DNA from: Nodularia sp. LEGE 06071
Lineage (GTDB): Bacteria > Cyanobacteriota > Cyanobacteriia > Cyanobacteriales > Nostocaceae
DNA length: 64,000 nucleotides
Direction: 5' to 3'
NCBI RefSeq assembly: GCF_015207755.1
Contig: NZ_JADEWH010000004.1
Location: 62,001 to 126,000, forward strand
The notes below the pieces were generated by a model. It saw only the letters and a program-made list of their open reading frames with translations. It was not told the DNA's origin and made no database searches. This document shows positions 55,930 through 64,000 of the stretch, in pieces; position 1 is the stretch's first letter, and each line of letters begins with the position of its first letter. The position numbers were made by a program, and so were the translations under genes.

Positions 55930-57036
55930 CTAAAAATAATTTTGCACAATTTCTAAGATGCGTGCGGCTGCATGACCATCTCCATAGGGATTTATGGCGT
56001 TTGCCATTGCTTCATAGACTTTGGGATTACTTAGTAACTCACCCGCAGCTTGAACAATATTCTCAGTGGTGGTTCCTACAAGTTTAGCTGTACCGGCAGT
56101 CACAGCCTCTGGCCTTTCTGTCGTATCTCTGAGAACCAATACTGGTTTTCCCAGGCTGGGGGCTTCTTCTTGTAAACCACCAGAATCAGTTAATAAGAAA
56201 TGCGATCGCTCAATTGCTCCCACCAATTCGCCATAATCTAAAGGTTCAATCAAAAAGATCCGCGGATGATTTCCTAACAGCGCCTGTAATGGTTCTCTGA
56301 CTGTGGGGTTACGGTGCAATGGTAACAGTAAGGCTGTATCCGGAAACTTGTCTAATATCTCTAAAAATGCTTGAGCGATCGCTTGTAGTGGTTCTCCCCA
56401 ATTTTCCCGCCGATGCACTGTAGCTAACAAGGTGCGATATGAGTTCCAGTTTAAACCCGGTACATTACAGGCGGGTTTAGTTGCAGCTACATTTAATAGT
56501 GCATCAATGACGGTGTTACCTGTCATGTGAATTTCTCCCAAAACGCCAGAACGTTCTAAGTTCTCCGCCGCCCAAGGAGTTGGCGCAAAATGTAATTGAG
56601 TCAGTTGAGAAATTAGCCGGCGATTGGCTTCTTCGGGATATGGATTAAATAAATCATCAGTTCTTAACCCCGCTTCTACATGACCAACGGGAATTTTTTG
56701 ATAAAAAGCTGCCAAAGCAGCAGCAAAAGCTGTGGTAGTATCTCCCTGAACTATGACTAAATCCGGCTTACTTTTTTGGAATAATGCTTCCAAACCTTGT
56801 AGACTGCGGCAAGTAATATCATTTAAAGTTTGCTGAGGCTGCATAATTTCGAGATCATCATCAGCTTTCAGGTGGAACAGCTGCATCACTTGCTCAACCA
56901 TCTCCCGATGCTGTCCAGTTAAAATGACCTGCAACTCAAATTTTGGCGACTGTTGAAATACCTGAATGACTGGAGCCAGTTTAATCGCTTCCGGTCGTGT
57001 ACCCAAAATAATGCCAATTTTCTTTTTAATAGTCAT
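55930..57036 (-). CDS. wecB: UDP-N-acetylglucosamine 2-epimerase (non-hydrolysing)
   Basis: The 368-residue enzyme makes UDP-ManNAc from UDP-GlcNAc for surface polysaccharides. Conserved blocks: LGTRPEAIKLAPV (11-23), TGQHREMVEQ, VQGDTTTAFAAALAAFYQKIPVGHVEAGLRT, LATVHRRENWGEPL and SGGLQEEAPSLGKPVLVLRDTTERPEA. It is full length. Its stop abuts the stop of the convergent peptidoglycan-binding gene. Confidence 0.97.
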   Translation of the reverse strand: MTIKKKIGIILGTRPEAIKLAPVIQVFQQSPKFELQVILTGQHREMVEQVMQLFHLKADDDLEIMQPQQTLNDITCRSLQGLEALFQKSKPDLVIVQGDTTTAFAAALAAFYQKIPVGHVEAGLRTDDLFNPYPEEANRRLISQLTQLHFAPTPWAAENLERSGVLGEIHMTGNTVIDALLNVAATKPACNVPGLNWNSYRTLLATVHRRENWGEPLQAIAQAFLEILDKFPDTALLLPLHRNPTVREPLQALLGNHPRIFLIEPLDYGELVGAIERSHFLLTDSGGLQEEAPSLGKPVLVLRDTTERPEAVTAGTAKLVGTTTENIVQAAGELLSNPKVYEAMANAINPYGDGHAAARILEIVQNYF

Positions 57037-57109
57037 TCTTTAAGATTAGTGAATAATAATATAGGACTAATATAGGAATCCGGTTTGATTTATGAAAAAA
57101 TTAAGTATT

Positions 57110-57188
57110 GTAGGGTGCGTTAGGATGAAGTCCGTAACGCACCATTATTAAGGTTTTGGTGCGTTACGCTACCGCTAACACACCCTAC
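57110..57188. repeat. Palindromic GTAGGGTGCGTTAG repeat, copy A
   Basis: The 79-bp segment begins GTAGGGTGCGTTAG and ends CTAACACACCCTAC (near-perfect inverted ends), with internal GTAACGCACC/GGTGCGTTAC. A related 89-bp element is at 60874-60962. No coding sequence. Confidence 0.8.
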
Positions 57189-57392
57189 TAGGGTGGCAAG
57201 GCTAAAATGTTGCAATAGATTTTTGATAAAATTTAGATGAATCAATGTTTTCAGCTTTTTTTCTAATGCACTAATTTAAGCTTGTCACGCCACTACGTGT
57301 CTGTTCAAAAATCAAATAGTAGTCCTATATTTGATTTCTGATAGCTTGCGTGGCGTAGCCATACTATCTCGGTATAACACAAAAAGGTTATT

Positions 57393-57430
57393 CCCCACTC
57401 CCCACTCCCCACTCCCCACTCCCCACTCCC
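57393..57430. repeat. CCCCACT heptamer array (STRR)
   Basis: Five to six consecutive CCCCACT units. The reverse complement (AGTGGGG) is the same unit as that inside the decarboxylase gene at 40273. Confidence 0.9.
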
Positions 57431-57450
57431 TATTGTGTTAACAGTTTAAA

Positions 57451-57528
57451 AATCCCGGTATCTTGAAGATAGCGGGATTAGAATTGGTCATCAAAAATCA
57501 AAATATGAAAAAACCCGGCTTAACCGGG
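57451..57528 (-). terminator. Two consecutive hairpin terminators of the 57563-57937 gene
   Basis: Read on the minus strand, GCCCGG-TTAAG-CCGGGTTTTTTC (57507-57529) is a clear rho-independent terminator. A second, AATCCCG..CGGGATT (57451-57479) with inner TATCTT/AAGATA pairing, follows with a short T run. Both are downstream of the minus-strand membrane protein gene. Confidence 0.8.
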
Positions 57529-57562
57529 CAGATGCTCTGTTTGTCGAATTGAGCAGGACTAA

Positions 57563-57937
57563 CTATACCTCGATGTCGCAAGTTAAAGGACAAGCGGCAT
57601 ATACAGAAGTCTGCATTTGTTCAGATTCTCCATTTAACCAGCTCAACCACTTGACTTCGTTGGGATGTATGCCCTTGAAAGTCAACACGCCAGCAGCAAT
57701 CATCACTGCCAAGACGTTAAACATGATTAAACCGCCAGATACTAGCAAAACTGCACTAACAGGCATTACAGACTGCAACACAATTGACAACAAGCATCCG
57801 ACCGTAGCCATCAAAAAGACTAATGGAAAACCGACAACCAACAAGCATACTGCCAATGTGAAAGTCCAAATCAAAAAACTTTTGATCATCATCAAGGAGT
57901 AGGTCTTTCCTAGATTAGAGCTTTGAGCCGAAACCAT
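57563..57937 (-). CDS. Small membrane protein of unknown function
   Basis: The protein is 124 residues from ATG 57937, chosen because of a strong Shine-Dalgarno (GGGAGGAAAAGTC) just before it; the longer start at 57952 lacks one. Two to three hydrophobic helices (FLIWTFTLAVCLLVVGFPLVFL, LSIVLQSVMPVSAVLLVSGG and MFNVLAVMIAAGVLTF) are followed by a hydrophilic end with CPLTCDIEV. No family is recognised. Confidence 0.75.
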   Translation of the reverse strand: MVSAQSSNLGKTYSLMMIKSFLIWTFTLAVCLLVVGFPLVFLMATVGCLLSIVLQSVMPVSAVLLVSGGLIMFNVLAVMIAAGVLTFKGIHPNEVKWLSWLNGESEQMQTSVYAACPLTCDIEV

Positions 57938-58594
57938 GACTTTTCCTCCCAAAAATATACAGCAAGGTTTTTATCTCAGTCATATATCGTTGTTCACGAG
58001 TTAACTGAATCGTTCAATTGAAATTTCAGTATATAGAAAGCTTTTAATAAAATGAGCATTTATTTACTAAAGTTTACACTTGATTTTTTGTACCTGTGAA
58101 TGTAACGTCTACTTCACATTTAATTTTTGACCTCGTTTATGGCATCTACCTTTAGGCATAGAGGATAATAGGGCTTGGCTATACCAGTGCGTTTCCCCCT
58201 GATAAATTCGCATTTACTTAACACTTCTTATAAAAACTGTCCCTAATTCTCATAATTCTCAGAAAAATCTGAAAAATTTGTCCCCGTTGATTTTGCTATC
58301 TCTTTACGTCTATGTTTGACATCAAAAATTCTGATTTATCAGACTGAGTATTTAAATGAACTTCTATTTATAGTTATATTTACTGTAGGACTTGAATGGA
58401 TGTAGTGTGTTAAACAAGTCTGTATGAGCAAAAATCGAAAATATTCTTTTGAGACTAAAAAATATACAAGTATGAAAAATCTAATTTAACGGTTTGTGGC
58501 GTTCACATTCTGAGTCACCTTTCCACGGCATTCAAAGTGGCCACAAGAGATTTTTCCCTGATTTGAGTAGAGCAATTCCACATTTTAAAGTTAT
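57938..58594. other. Long AT-rich intergenic region upstream of pilT
   Basis: No frame, palindrome or repeat stands out over 657 bp. It should contain the promoters of the divergent membrane-protein and pilT genes. A 5' leader of several hundred bases for pilT is possible. Confidence 0.55.
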
Positions 58595-59869
58595 ATGACA
58601 GAATCACAGGTTCCATCAAATTCAAATCCGGTTTCCCCCCGAAACGTACCGCTGATCCCGCCACCTCCGCCATCCTTCTTAACGCAACGCCAGGCTACAC
58701 AAACCTTGGATATGTCCAATAGGAGTTCCAGTCAAGCTGCTAGTCATCGTCCGGGTAGTCCCCCACCGATGCCTGCTTCTGTAACTGTTAAAACTACCCC
58801 TCCCACTCCGACGCTCAGTTTAGCGCAGCTGATTAGAAAAGCTTACGATTTAGAATATTCTGATGTTCATTTGGGAGTAGGTGAAATCCCCCGTTTCCGC
58901 AACCGAGGAGAAATAATCACAACGGATTATCCAGAAACCGACAAAGAGACATTTATGAGTTGGTTGCTGGAGGTGATGACAGAGGCAGAGATTCAGCATT
59001 TTCAAGAATCTCTAGAATTTGATGGTGCAACTCAGTACGAATTTGCCCGTGTGCGGATTAATGTTTTTGGCTCCCTCAAAGGCTATGGAATGGTGCTGAG
59101 GTTAATTCCTCTGAAAATCTTATCTATGGAACAGTTAAGATTACCGACTATTTTGCGGGATATTTGTCACTACCACAAAGGGTTGATTTTAGTCACGGGG
59201 CCAACTGGTTCGGGGAAATCGACGACAATGGCAGCGATGATTGACTATATCAATAGAGAGATGCCTAAACATATCATCACTATTGAAGATCCGATTGAAT
59301 TTGTCCACCAAAGCCACAAATCTTTAGTCAGACAACGGGAAGTAGGAATGCACACCCGGAAATTTGACAACGCTTTAAAAGCAGCTTTACGCGAAGATCC
59401 AGATTTGATTCTGGTGGGGGAAATGCGCGATAAAGAAACAGTGAATACTGCCCTGAAAGCGGCTCAGACTGGTCACTTGGTTATGGGAACTCTGCACACC
59501 AATAGTGCGGTGAAAACGATTGAGCGGATTCTCAATCTTTACGCAGGTGAAGAACAAGACGCTATGCGGGTGGCAATTTCCGAGTCTTTAGTGTCAGTGG
59601 TTGCTCAAGGTTTGTGCCGCACAACTGATGGTAAGCGGGCGGCATTCCACGATATCCTGATTAACACTGAGGCCATCAAAGAATGGATCAAAGATGGTAA
59701 GTATGATGATATTACTGAGTTGATGAAGCAAGCCAGTTTTGATGGGATGATTACCATGAATCAGTCTTTGTTCAATCTCTACCAAGAAGGTCGGATTACA
59801 GAAGAAACAGCTTTGGAAATGTCCCCAACTCCTAACGAAATGGCACAGTTTCTCCGAGGACGAGTTTAG
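58595..59869 (+). CDS. pilT: Type IV pilus retraction ATPase PilT
   Basis: The 424-residue ATPase powers pilus retraction in twitching and phototaxis. The N-terminal ~70 residues are Pro/Ser-rich, then a PAS-like N-domain and the secretion ATPase core: Walker A GPTGSGKST (about 202-210), the Asp box in TIEDPIEFVH, Walker B DLILVGEMRD (about 269-278) and the His box TGHLVMGTLHTN. The VTGPTGSGKST and GEMRD sequences match PilT rather than PilB. Downstream is a KaiB-domain gene. Confidence 0.97.
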   Translation: MTESQVPSNSNPVSPRNVPLIPPPPPSFLTQRQATQTLDMSNRSSSQAASHRPGSPPPMPASVTVKTTPPTPTLSLAQLIRKAYDLEYSDVHLGVGEIPRFRNRGEIITTDYPETDKETFMSWLLEVMTEAEIQHFQESLEFDGATQYEFARVRINVFGSLKGYGMVLRLIPLKILSMEQLRLPTILRDICHYHKGLILVTGPTGSGKSTTMAAMIDYINREMPKHIITIEDPIEFVHQSHKSLVRQREVGMHTRKFDNALKAALREDPDLILVGEMRDKETVNTALKAAQTGHLVMGTLHTNSAVKTIERILNLYAGEEQDAMRVAISESLVSVVAQGLCRTTDGKRAAFHDILINTEAIKEWIKDGKYDDITELMKQASFDGMITMNQSLFNLYQEGRITEETALEMSPTPNEMAQFLRGRV

Positions 59870-60044
59870 GTACAATGGAGGATCAAAAGAAGCAGGGGAG
59901 CAGGGAGCAGGGAGCAAGGGAGAGGACAAAAGACGGAGCTTGTACTCCGCCCTCCAGTTCAAGCGCCTTAAAAGGGCGGGGCTTTGTACCCCCCCTGCCC
60001 CTTTCCCCTCTGCCTCTTCTGTAAAAAAGCCAAGTTTTTGACTT

Positions 60045-60830
60045 TTGTTTGCCCTCAACCCTCTAACTGACTTGATCACAGATAAACGGTCTAAACCCCA
60101 GTTGTTCAAAGGTATTGCCCTTTTTACACCAGGAGGAGATTTAATTTACTGCATCGACCCTAACAAGCAGGGTCGATGGCATTTACATTTGTGTGCTGTT
60201 TTGCAGGAAATCTTAGATTTACGAGAACCGCCACATTTTTTAGTACCTTGTTATACTGCAACTATTGACCATTGGTTAGATCCACATACGCATCAAGTCA
60301 GAACTTTTGCGGAAGCTTATCCGGCTGTAATCCGACATCAGGCTGTACTGAACGCGATTTTTGGCACGGAGTTAGTTTGGCAAACAGCACCTTGGCAGGA
60401 GGGTTTGTGCGATCGCATGGTATTGTCAACTTATCGCTCCACCTTTCCCCAACTTTGGGAAGACCATGATTTGATTGTGGATTTGGACTGTTCGCAATCG
60501 AAACCCAAGTATTATCCACCTGCGATCGCTACGCAAAAATTACAGTTACAAGCTGAGTGTTATGTTTTACGCTTATTTGTGGCTGGACATAGTGCAAACA
60601 CTGAGCGGATTCTTCAGAATCTGCACGGACTTTTAGAGCGATCGTTGGGGTATCCTTACACAATGAAGGTGATTGATGTGTTAACGAATCCCGAACAGGC
60701 AGAAATTGATCAAGTTTCAGCCACTCCCACTCTCGTCAAGGTTTGGCCGCAACCGATTCGGCGCATTGTTGGGGATATAGATAATGTCGATAAACTTTTA
60801 CAGATGTTAGGCGCTACCGAAAAAATTTAA
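60045..60830 (+). CDS. KaiB-domain protein with an N-terminal extension
   Basis: The 261-residue protein has a C-terminal thioredoxin-fold KaiB domain at about 168-258: CYVLRLFVAGHSANTERIL, YPYTMKVIDVLTNPEQAE, SATPTLVKVWPQPIRRIVGD. The motifs match KaiB (VAGxxxxS, KVIDVLKNP, ATPTLxKxxPPPVRRIIGD). The N-terminal ~160 residues (GIALFTPGGDLIYCIDPNKQGRWHLHL..) form a separate domain not recognised. There is no ATG in the first part of the frame; a TTG at 60045 is used here, so the start is uncertain. It follows pilT by 175 bp. Related proteins are annotated as circadian clock KaiB-family. Confidence 0.85.
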   Translation: MFALNPLTDLITDKRSKPQLFKGIALFTPGGDLIYCIDPNKQGRWHLHLCAVLQEILDLREPPHFLVPCYTATIDHWLDPHTHQVRTFAEAYPAVIRHQAVLNAIFGTELVWQTAPWQEGLCDRMVLSTYRSTFPQLWEDHDLIVDLDCSQSKPKYYPPAIATQKLQLQAECYVLRLFVAGHSANTERILQNLHGLLERSLGYPYTMKVIDVLTNPEQAEIDQVSATPTLVKVWPQPIRRIVGDIDNVDKLLQMLGATEKI

Positions 60831-60847
60831 CCAAAATTAGGGTTTTT

Positions 60848-60867
60848 AACCCAGGTCGCTGGGTTTT
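60848..60867 (+). terminator. Terminator after the KaiB-domain gene
   Basis: AACCCAG (60848-60854), loop GTCG, CTGGGTT (60859-60865), followed by TT. It is 17 bp after the stop codon. Confidence 0.75.
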
Positions 60868-60873
60868 GTCTGT

Positions 60874-60962
60874 GTAGGGTGGGTTAGCGCAGCGTAACCC
60901 ACCATCAACCATAAACTTAAGGACAATGGTGGGTTACGGACTAATATCCTAACCCACCCTAC
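60874..60962. repeat. Palindromic GTAGGGTGGGTTAG repeat, copy B
   Basis: The 89-bp segment has perfect inverted ends GTAGGGTGGGTTAG / CTAACCCACCCTAC and internal GTAACCCACCAT / ATGGTGGGTTAC. It is the same family as 57110-57188 with a small base change in the repeat core. The region 60963-61324 is otherwise empty. Confidence 0.85.
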
Positions 60963-61324
60963 AAATTAATTGGGGATTTTATTCCTTGGAAGTCCCTAAG
61001 CACACGCCAAGTCTGGATTCCTCTTGTGTACTCACTTCTGGTTTGTGAAGTCAGGGAGGGAAATGACGATTGTTTTCGTTGCGTTTAGTTCAGTGGGAAA
61101 AAGAACCCAAAAAATTAGCTAAAATGCTCCAATTTATCAATAAATCTGATTAGTAAATTGGGCAATTCAAATATTTGCTAAAGCAGGAATATCAACTATT
61201 AATCTTAATATTTTTATAGAAAAATACAGGGGGTGAGCAAATAATCTACAATATATTTATTGGTGTAAATAAATTTAATTCATCAATAACTATACTAGCA
61301 CTCAAAAGTTGGCGATCGCTATCT

Positions 61325-61942
61325 ATGACACAGAGGGCAGAAAATACTAAGGATTATCCACCTCGCTTTGCTCATGCTAGGGTCGATCTTGTGGCCATAG
61401 CATCTTCGGCTGGGGGTTTAACTGCCCTGACTAAATTACTATCAACATTACCAAAAGATTTTCCGGCCGCGATCGCAGTGGTGCAACATCTGGCTCCCCA
61501 GCATGGCTCACTCATGGCAGAGATTTTAGATCGGCACACGGCTCTGAAAGTCAAGCAGGCAGAAGAAGGTGACTGTCTGGAGGCAGGAACAGTTTACATT
61601 GCACCGCCTGATTATCACCTACTGGTGAACAGCGATGGCATACTGTGTTTATCCCAATCAAAACCAGTAAATTTTGTCCGCCCCTCGGCTGATTTGTTAT
61701 TTGAATCTGTGGCGACTAGTTATCAAGACCGCGCGATCGCCATTGTACTAACTGGAACAGGTAGAGACGGCGCGACGGGGGTAGAAGCCATCCATAGAAT
61801 GGGTGGTACTGTGATTGCCCAAGACAAAAAAAGCAGCGAATTTTCTGGGATGCCTAATGCCACAATTAATACTGGTGATGTAGATTTTATTTTACCTTTG
61901 GATGAGATATCAGCCACCTTGGTAGCTTTAGTTATGGGTTAA
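61325..61942 (+). CDS. cheB: CheB-type methylesterase domain protein
   Basis: The 205-residue protein is the CheB methylesterase domain without a receiver. The catalytic Ser is in AIASSAGGLTAL, the His in VVQHLAPQHGS and the Asp in GTGRDGATGVEAI. In chemotaxis it removes methyl groups from receptors; with the adjacent CheR it may act in a CheB/CheR/PAS signalling system rather than flagellar chemotaxis. ATG 61325. A HIP1 site lies just upstream. Confidence 0.92.
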   Translation: MTQRAENTKDYPPRFAHARVDLVAIASSAGGLTALTKLLSTLPKDFPAAIAVVQHLAPQHGSLMAEILDRHTALKVKQAEEGDCLEAGTVYIAPPDYHLLVNSDGILCLSQSKPVNFVRPSADLLFESVATSYQDRAIAIVLTGTGRDGATGVEAIHRMGGTVIAQDKKSSEFSGMPNATINTGDVDFILPLDEISATLVALVMG

Positions 61943-62021
61943 TACGTATTAGGCAAAAAAAAAACTGGAGGATGGGGGCAAAAAATTGTCCCCGTGTCTC
62001 CGTGTACCCGATTCCTTATTT

Positions 62022-63920
62022 ATGAATTCCGTAGAAAAAAACCCTGAGTTTGAAAATTTACTTACTTATTTGAGACAAAGCCGGGGCTTTGATTTCACAG
62101 GCTATAAGCGTTCAACTTTGATGCGTCGGGTACGCAAGCGAATGCAATCTTTGAGCATTGAAAGCTTTGAGGATTACTTAGACTATTTAGAAGTGTATCC
62201 AGACGAATTTAATCAACTGTTTAACACGATTCTGATCAACGTGACTGCTTTTTTTCGCGATGTCTCAGCCTGGGAATACTTAAAAGAGGAAGTGTTACCC
62301 AAGATTGTGGCGCGGAAAAATCACCTAGACCACATCCGGATTTGGAGTGCGGGTTGTGCTTCTGGTGAAGAGGCTTACACTTTGGCGATGCTGATGGCGG
62401 AAATTTTGGGAGCAGAAGAATTTCGTCAACGAGTAAAAATTTATGCTACAGATGTAGATGAAGAAGCTCTGAATCAAGCCCGTCAAGCAGTGTATTCAGC
62501 TAAGGATGTCCAGCTAGTACCACCGGAACTGAAAGAAAAATATTTTGAGCCTACAGGAAATAACTATGTCTTTCGCCAAGACTTGCGCCGTTCAGTGATT
62601 TTTGGTCGTCATGATTTGCTGCAAGATGCGCCAATTTCCCGTTTAGACTTGCTGGTATGTCGCAATACACTGATGTATTTTAATTCTGAAACTCAAGGGC
62701 GGATTATGGCTCGGTTTCATTTTGCTCTTAATGATACAGGGTATCTGTTTTTGGGCAAGGCAGAGATGCTATTAATACATTCCAATTTATTCACCCCCGT
62801 AGACTTAAAAAATCGCATATTTAGCAAAGTCACCGTGGGGAATTTACGCGATCGCCTGCTAGTTATGGCAAATACAGTAGACGAAGAATCTAGCCACCGT
62901 TTATCTCGGTATATGCGGCTGCGAGAGATGGCTTTTGATTCAGCAACCATCGCCCAAGTCGTAGTGGATATCAATGGGACATTAGTGCTGATGAACTCCC
63001 AGGCGCGCACTGTGTTTGGTCTTTCACTCAAGGATTTAAGTCGTCCTTTTCAAGATTTAGAACTTTCCTACCGACCACTAGAATTGCGATCGCTCATTGA
63101 ACGGGCTTATGCGGAACGCCGGACGATCACCTTGACAAATGTAGAGCGCTATTTATCCAATGCCGAAATGCAATATTTGGATGTGCGAATCATCCCTTTG
63201 GAAGATGTTGATAATTCTCTGTTAGGTGTAAGCATTGTTTTTCATGATGTGACTCGTTTTATTCAACTCCAAGAAGCTTTGCAACGCTCTCGACAAGATT
63301 TGGAGACTACTAACGAGGAACTCCAGTCTACTAATGAAGAATTGGAGACTACCAATGAGGAACTCCAGTCTACCAATGAAGAATTGGAGACTACCAACGA
63401 GGAACTCCAGTCTACCAATGAAGAATTGGAGACCATGAACGAAGAACTCCAGTCTACCAATGAAGAATTACAAACCATTAATAACGAACTCAGCGAACGC
63501 ACCACAGAACTTAACCGCACTAATGTTTTCTTGGTCTGCATTCTCAAAAGTCTGCAAACAGGCATAGTGGTGATTGATAACAGCTTTAATATCTTAGTTT
63601 GGAATTACATGGTAGAGGATTTGTGGGGTTTAAGAACAGACGAAGTATTAGGAAAATCCTTATTTAGTCTAGATGTGGGTCTGCCTCTGGAGCAACTGCG
63701 ATCGCCTATCCGGGATTCCCTCTCTGGGAAGCAGCAGTTCCAAGAAATGATTTTAGATGCTACCAATCGCCGGGGAAGACAAATAAAATGTTATCTGGCT
63801 ATTACTCCCTTATTTGGCACAGTCATGGAAGGTGCTGTATTAATGATGACAGATGTAGATCGAGTCAAAAGTATGATTTCTAGCAAAGAAATTGTCCAAA
63901 GACGACAGCAACAACAATAG
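62022..63920 (+). CDS. CheR-type methyltransferase fused to PAS domains
   Basis: The protein is 632 residues from ATG 62022 (MNSVEKNPEF). The CheR N-terminal helical domain (about 8-65) and the SAM-dependent methyltransferase (about 70-270) have IRIWSAGCASGEEAYTLAMLMAE, DVDEEALNQAR and VCRNTLMYFN. A PAS-like part follows (about 300-410), then a long coiled coil of repeated NEELQSTNEELETT units, then a second PAS domain (about 500-625). Such proteins are the CheR half of CheB/CheR/PAS signalling proteins that usually end in a kinase. Here the kinase is probably the gene starting at 63946. Confidence 0.93.
   Translation: MNSVEKNPEFENLLTYLRQSRGFDFTGYKRSTLMRRVRKRMQSLSIESFEDYLDYLEVYPDEFNQLFNTILINVTAFFRDVSAWEYLKEEVLPKIVARKNHLDHIRIWSAGCASGEEAYTLAMLMAEILGAEEFRQRVKIYATDVDEEALNQARQAVYSAKDVQLVPPELKEKYFEPTGNNYVFRQDLRRSVIFGRHDLLQDAPISRLDLLVCRNTLMYFNSETQGRIMARFHFALNDTGYLFLGKAEMLLIHSNLFTPVDLKNRIFSKVTVGNLRDRLLVMANTVDEESSHRLSRYMRLREMAFDSATIAQVVVDINGTLVLMNSQARTVFGLSLKDLSRPFQDLELSYRPLELRSLIERAYAERRTITLTNVERYLSNAEMQYLDVRIIPLEDVDNSLLGVSIVFHDVTRFIQLQEALQRSRQDLETTNEELQSTNEELETTNEELQSTNEELETTNEELQSTNEELETMNEELQSTNEELQTINNELSERTTELNRTNVFLVCILKSLQTGIVVIDNSFNILVWNYMVEDLWGLRTDEVLGKSLFSLDVGLPLEQLRSPIRDSLSGKQQFQEMILDATNRRGRQIKCYLAITPLFGTVMEGAVLMMTDVDRVKSMISSKEIVQRRQQQQ
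63297..63478 (+). repeat. 42-bp tandem repeat coding the coiled coil of the CheR/PAS protein
   Basis: GAGACTACCAATGAGGAACT-type units recur every 42 bp (14 codons, NEELQSTNEELETT), four to five times. The DNA identity between units is high. Confidence 0.9.
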
Positions 63921-63945
63921 GAGTAATCACAGGAGAAGAAGGTAA

Positions 63946-64000
63946 ATGATCAGAGAAAATTTAGAACAAGCGATCGCCGGGGCGCATCAGCGACTAGATA
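63946..64000 (+). CDS. Start of a further signalling gene (truncated by window end)
   Basis: ATG 63946 is preceded by AGGAGAAGAAGG, a strong ribosome-binding site, 25 bp after the CheR gene. The first 18 residues read MIRENLEQAIAGAHQRLD. Given the operon, it is probably a PAS-domain or histidine-kinase protein, but the visible part is too short to say. Confidence 0.6.
   Translation, partial: MIRENLEQAIAGAHQRLD

Noticed and set aside
1-64000. CRISPR arrays, tRNA or rRNA genes
   Set aside because: No regular spacer-repeat pattern and no tRNA- or rRNA-like sequence was recognised by eye; a covariance-model scan would be needed to exclude a divergent RNA gene.

Overview
The window is chromosomal DNA of a cyanobacterium, most likely a filamentous Nostocales-type strain. 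The evidence is the frequent HIP1 octamer GCGATCGC, chlorophyll/tetrapyrrole genes (two AcsF cyclases, HemN, HemC), a KaiB-like protein, a CAAD/CURT1-type membrane protein, cyanobacterial Hfq, PilT, and many of the short tandem heptamers and palindromic repeats typical of Nostocales intergenic DNA. No rRNA, tRNA or CRISPR array was recognised. The genus cannot be fixed from the sequence alone.

Layout: 1-1.2 kb is the 3' part of a TnpB (IS200/IS605) gene with a right-end hairpin. 1.5-8.3 kb holds the aerobic-type cyclase AcsF, a small membrane protein, a shortened ABC permease, a coiled-coil protein, mnmG and a Pro-rich single-pass membrane protein. 8.4-11.4 kb has a glucosaminidase and a pentapeptide-repeat membrane protein with a long Ala-rich repeat tract. 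11.7-20.5 kb has a tandem PPK2 polyphosphate:AMP phosphotransferase, GNAT, Crp-type regulator, receiver protein, creatininase, polyphosphate glucokinase and an SDR. 20.6-21.4 kb is an MqsRA toxin-antitoxin pair with palindromic operators. 21.6-34 kb holds purH, Mn-catalase, GlsB-type protein, hemN, arylsulfatase, a second AcsF (low-oxygen type), a CPA2 antiporter with RCK domains, hfq, dapF and an AlkA-like glycosylase. 35-39 kb has a MITE, ychF and a DUF262 + HEPN two-gene cassette, the best candidate for an undescribed defence or toxin system. 39-53.7 kb carries a PLP decarboxylase, a Ca/Na exchanger, a 1,034-residue repeat-containing membrane protein, a stress/membrane gene group (YflT-like, BON lipoprotein, CAAD), a second MITE copy, a phosphoesterase/lipid-kinase pair, hemC and glgA. 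54-64 kb has two cell-wall proteins, wecB, pilT, a KaiB-domain protein and a CheB-CheR/PAS signalling operon running off the end.

Functional themes are tetrapyrrole synthesis with an oxygen-responsive set (acsF type II and hemN within 5 kb), polyphosphate use (PPK2-type phosphotransferase and polyphosphate glucokinase), envelope and stress functions, and surface motility/signalling (pilT, hfq, CheB/CheR). Mobile and repeat DNA includes the TnpB remnant, two 145-bp MITE copies each with an 11-bp flanking duplication inside a palindromic repeat, three copies of a GATCCCCGACTT hairpin, and several STRR heptamer arrays, one of them inside a coding sequence.
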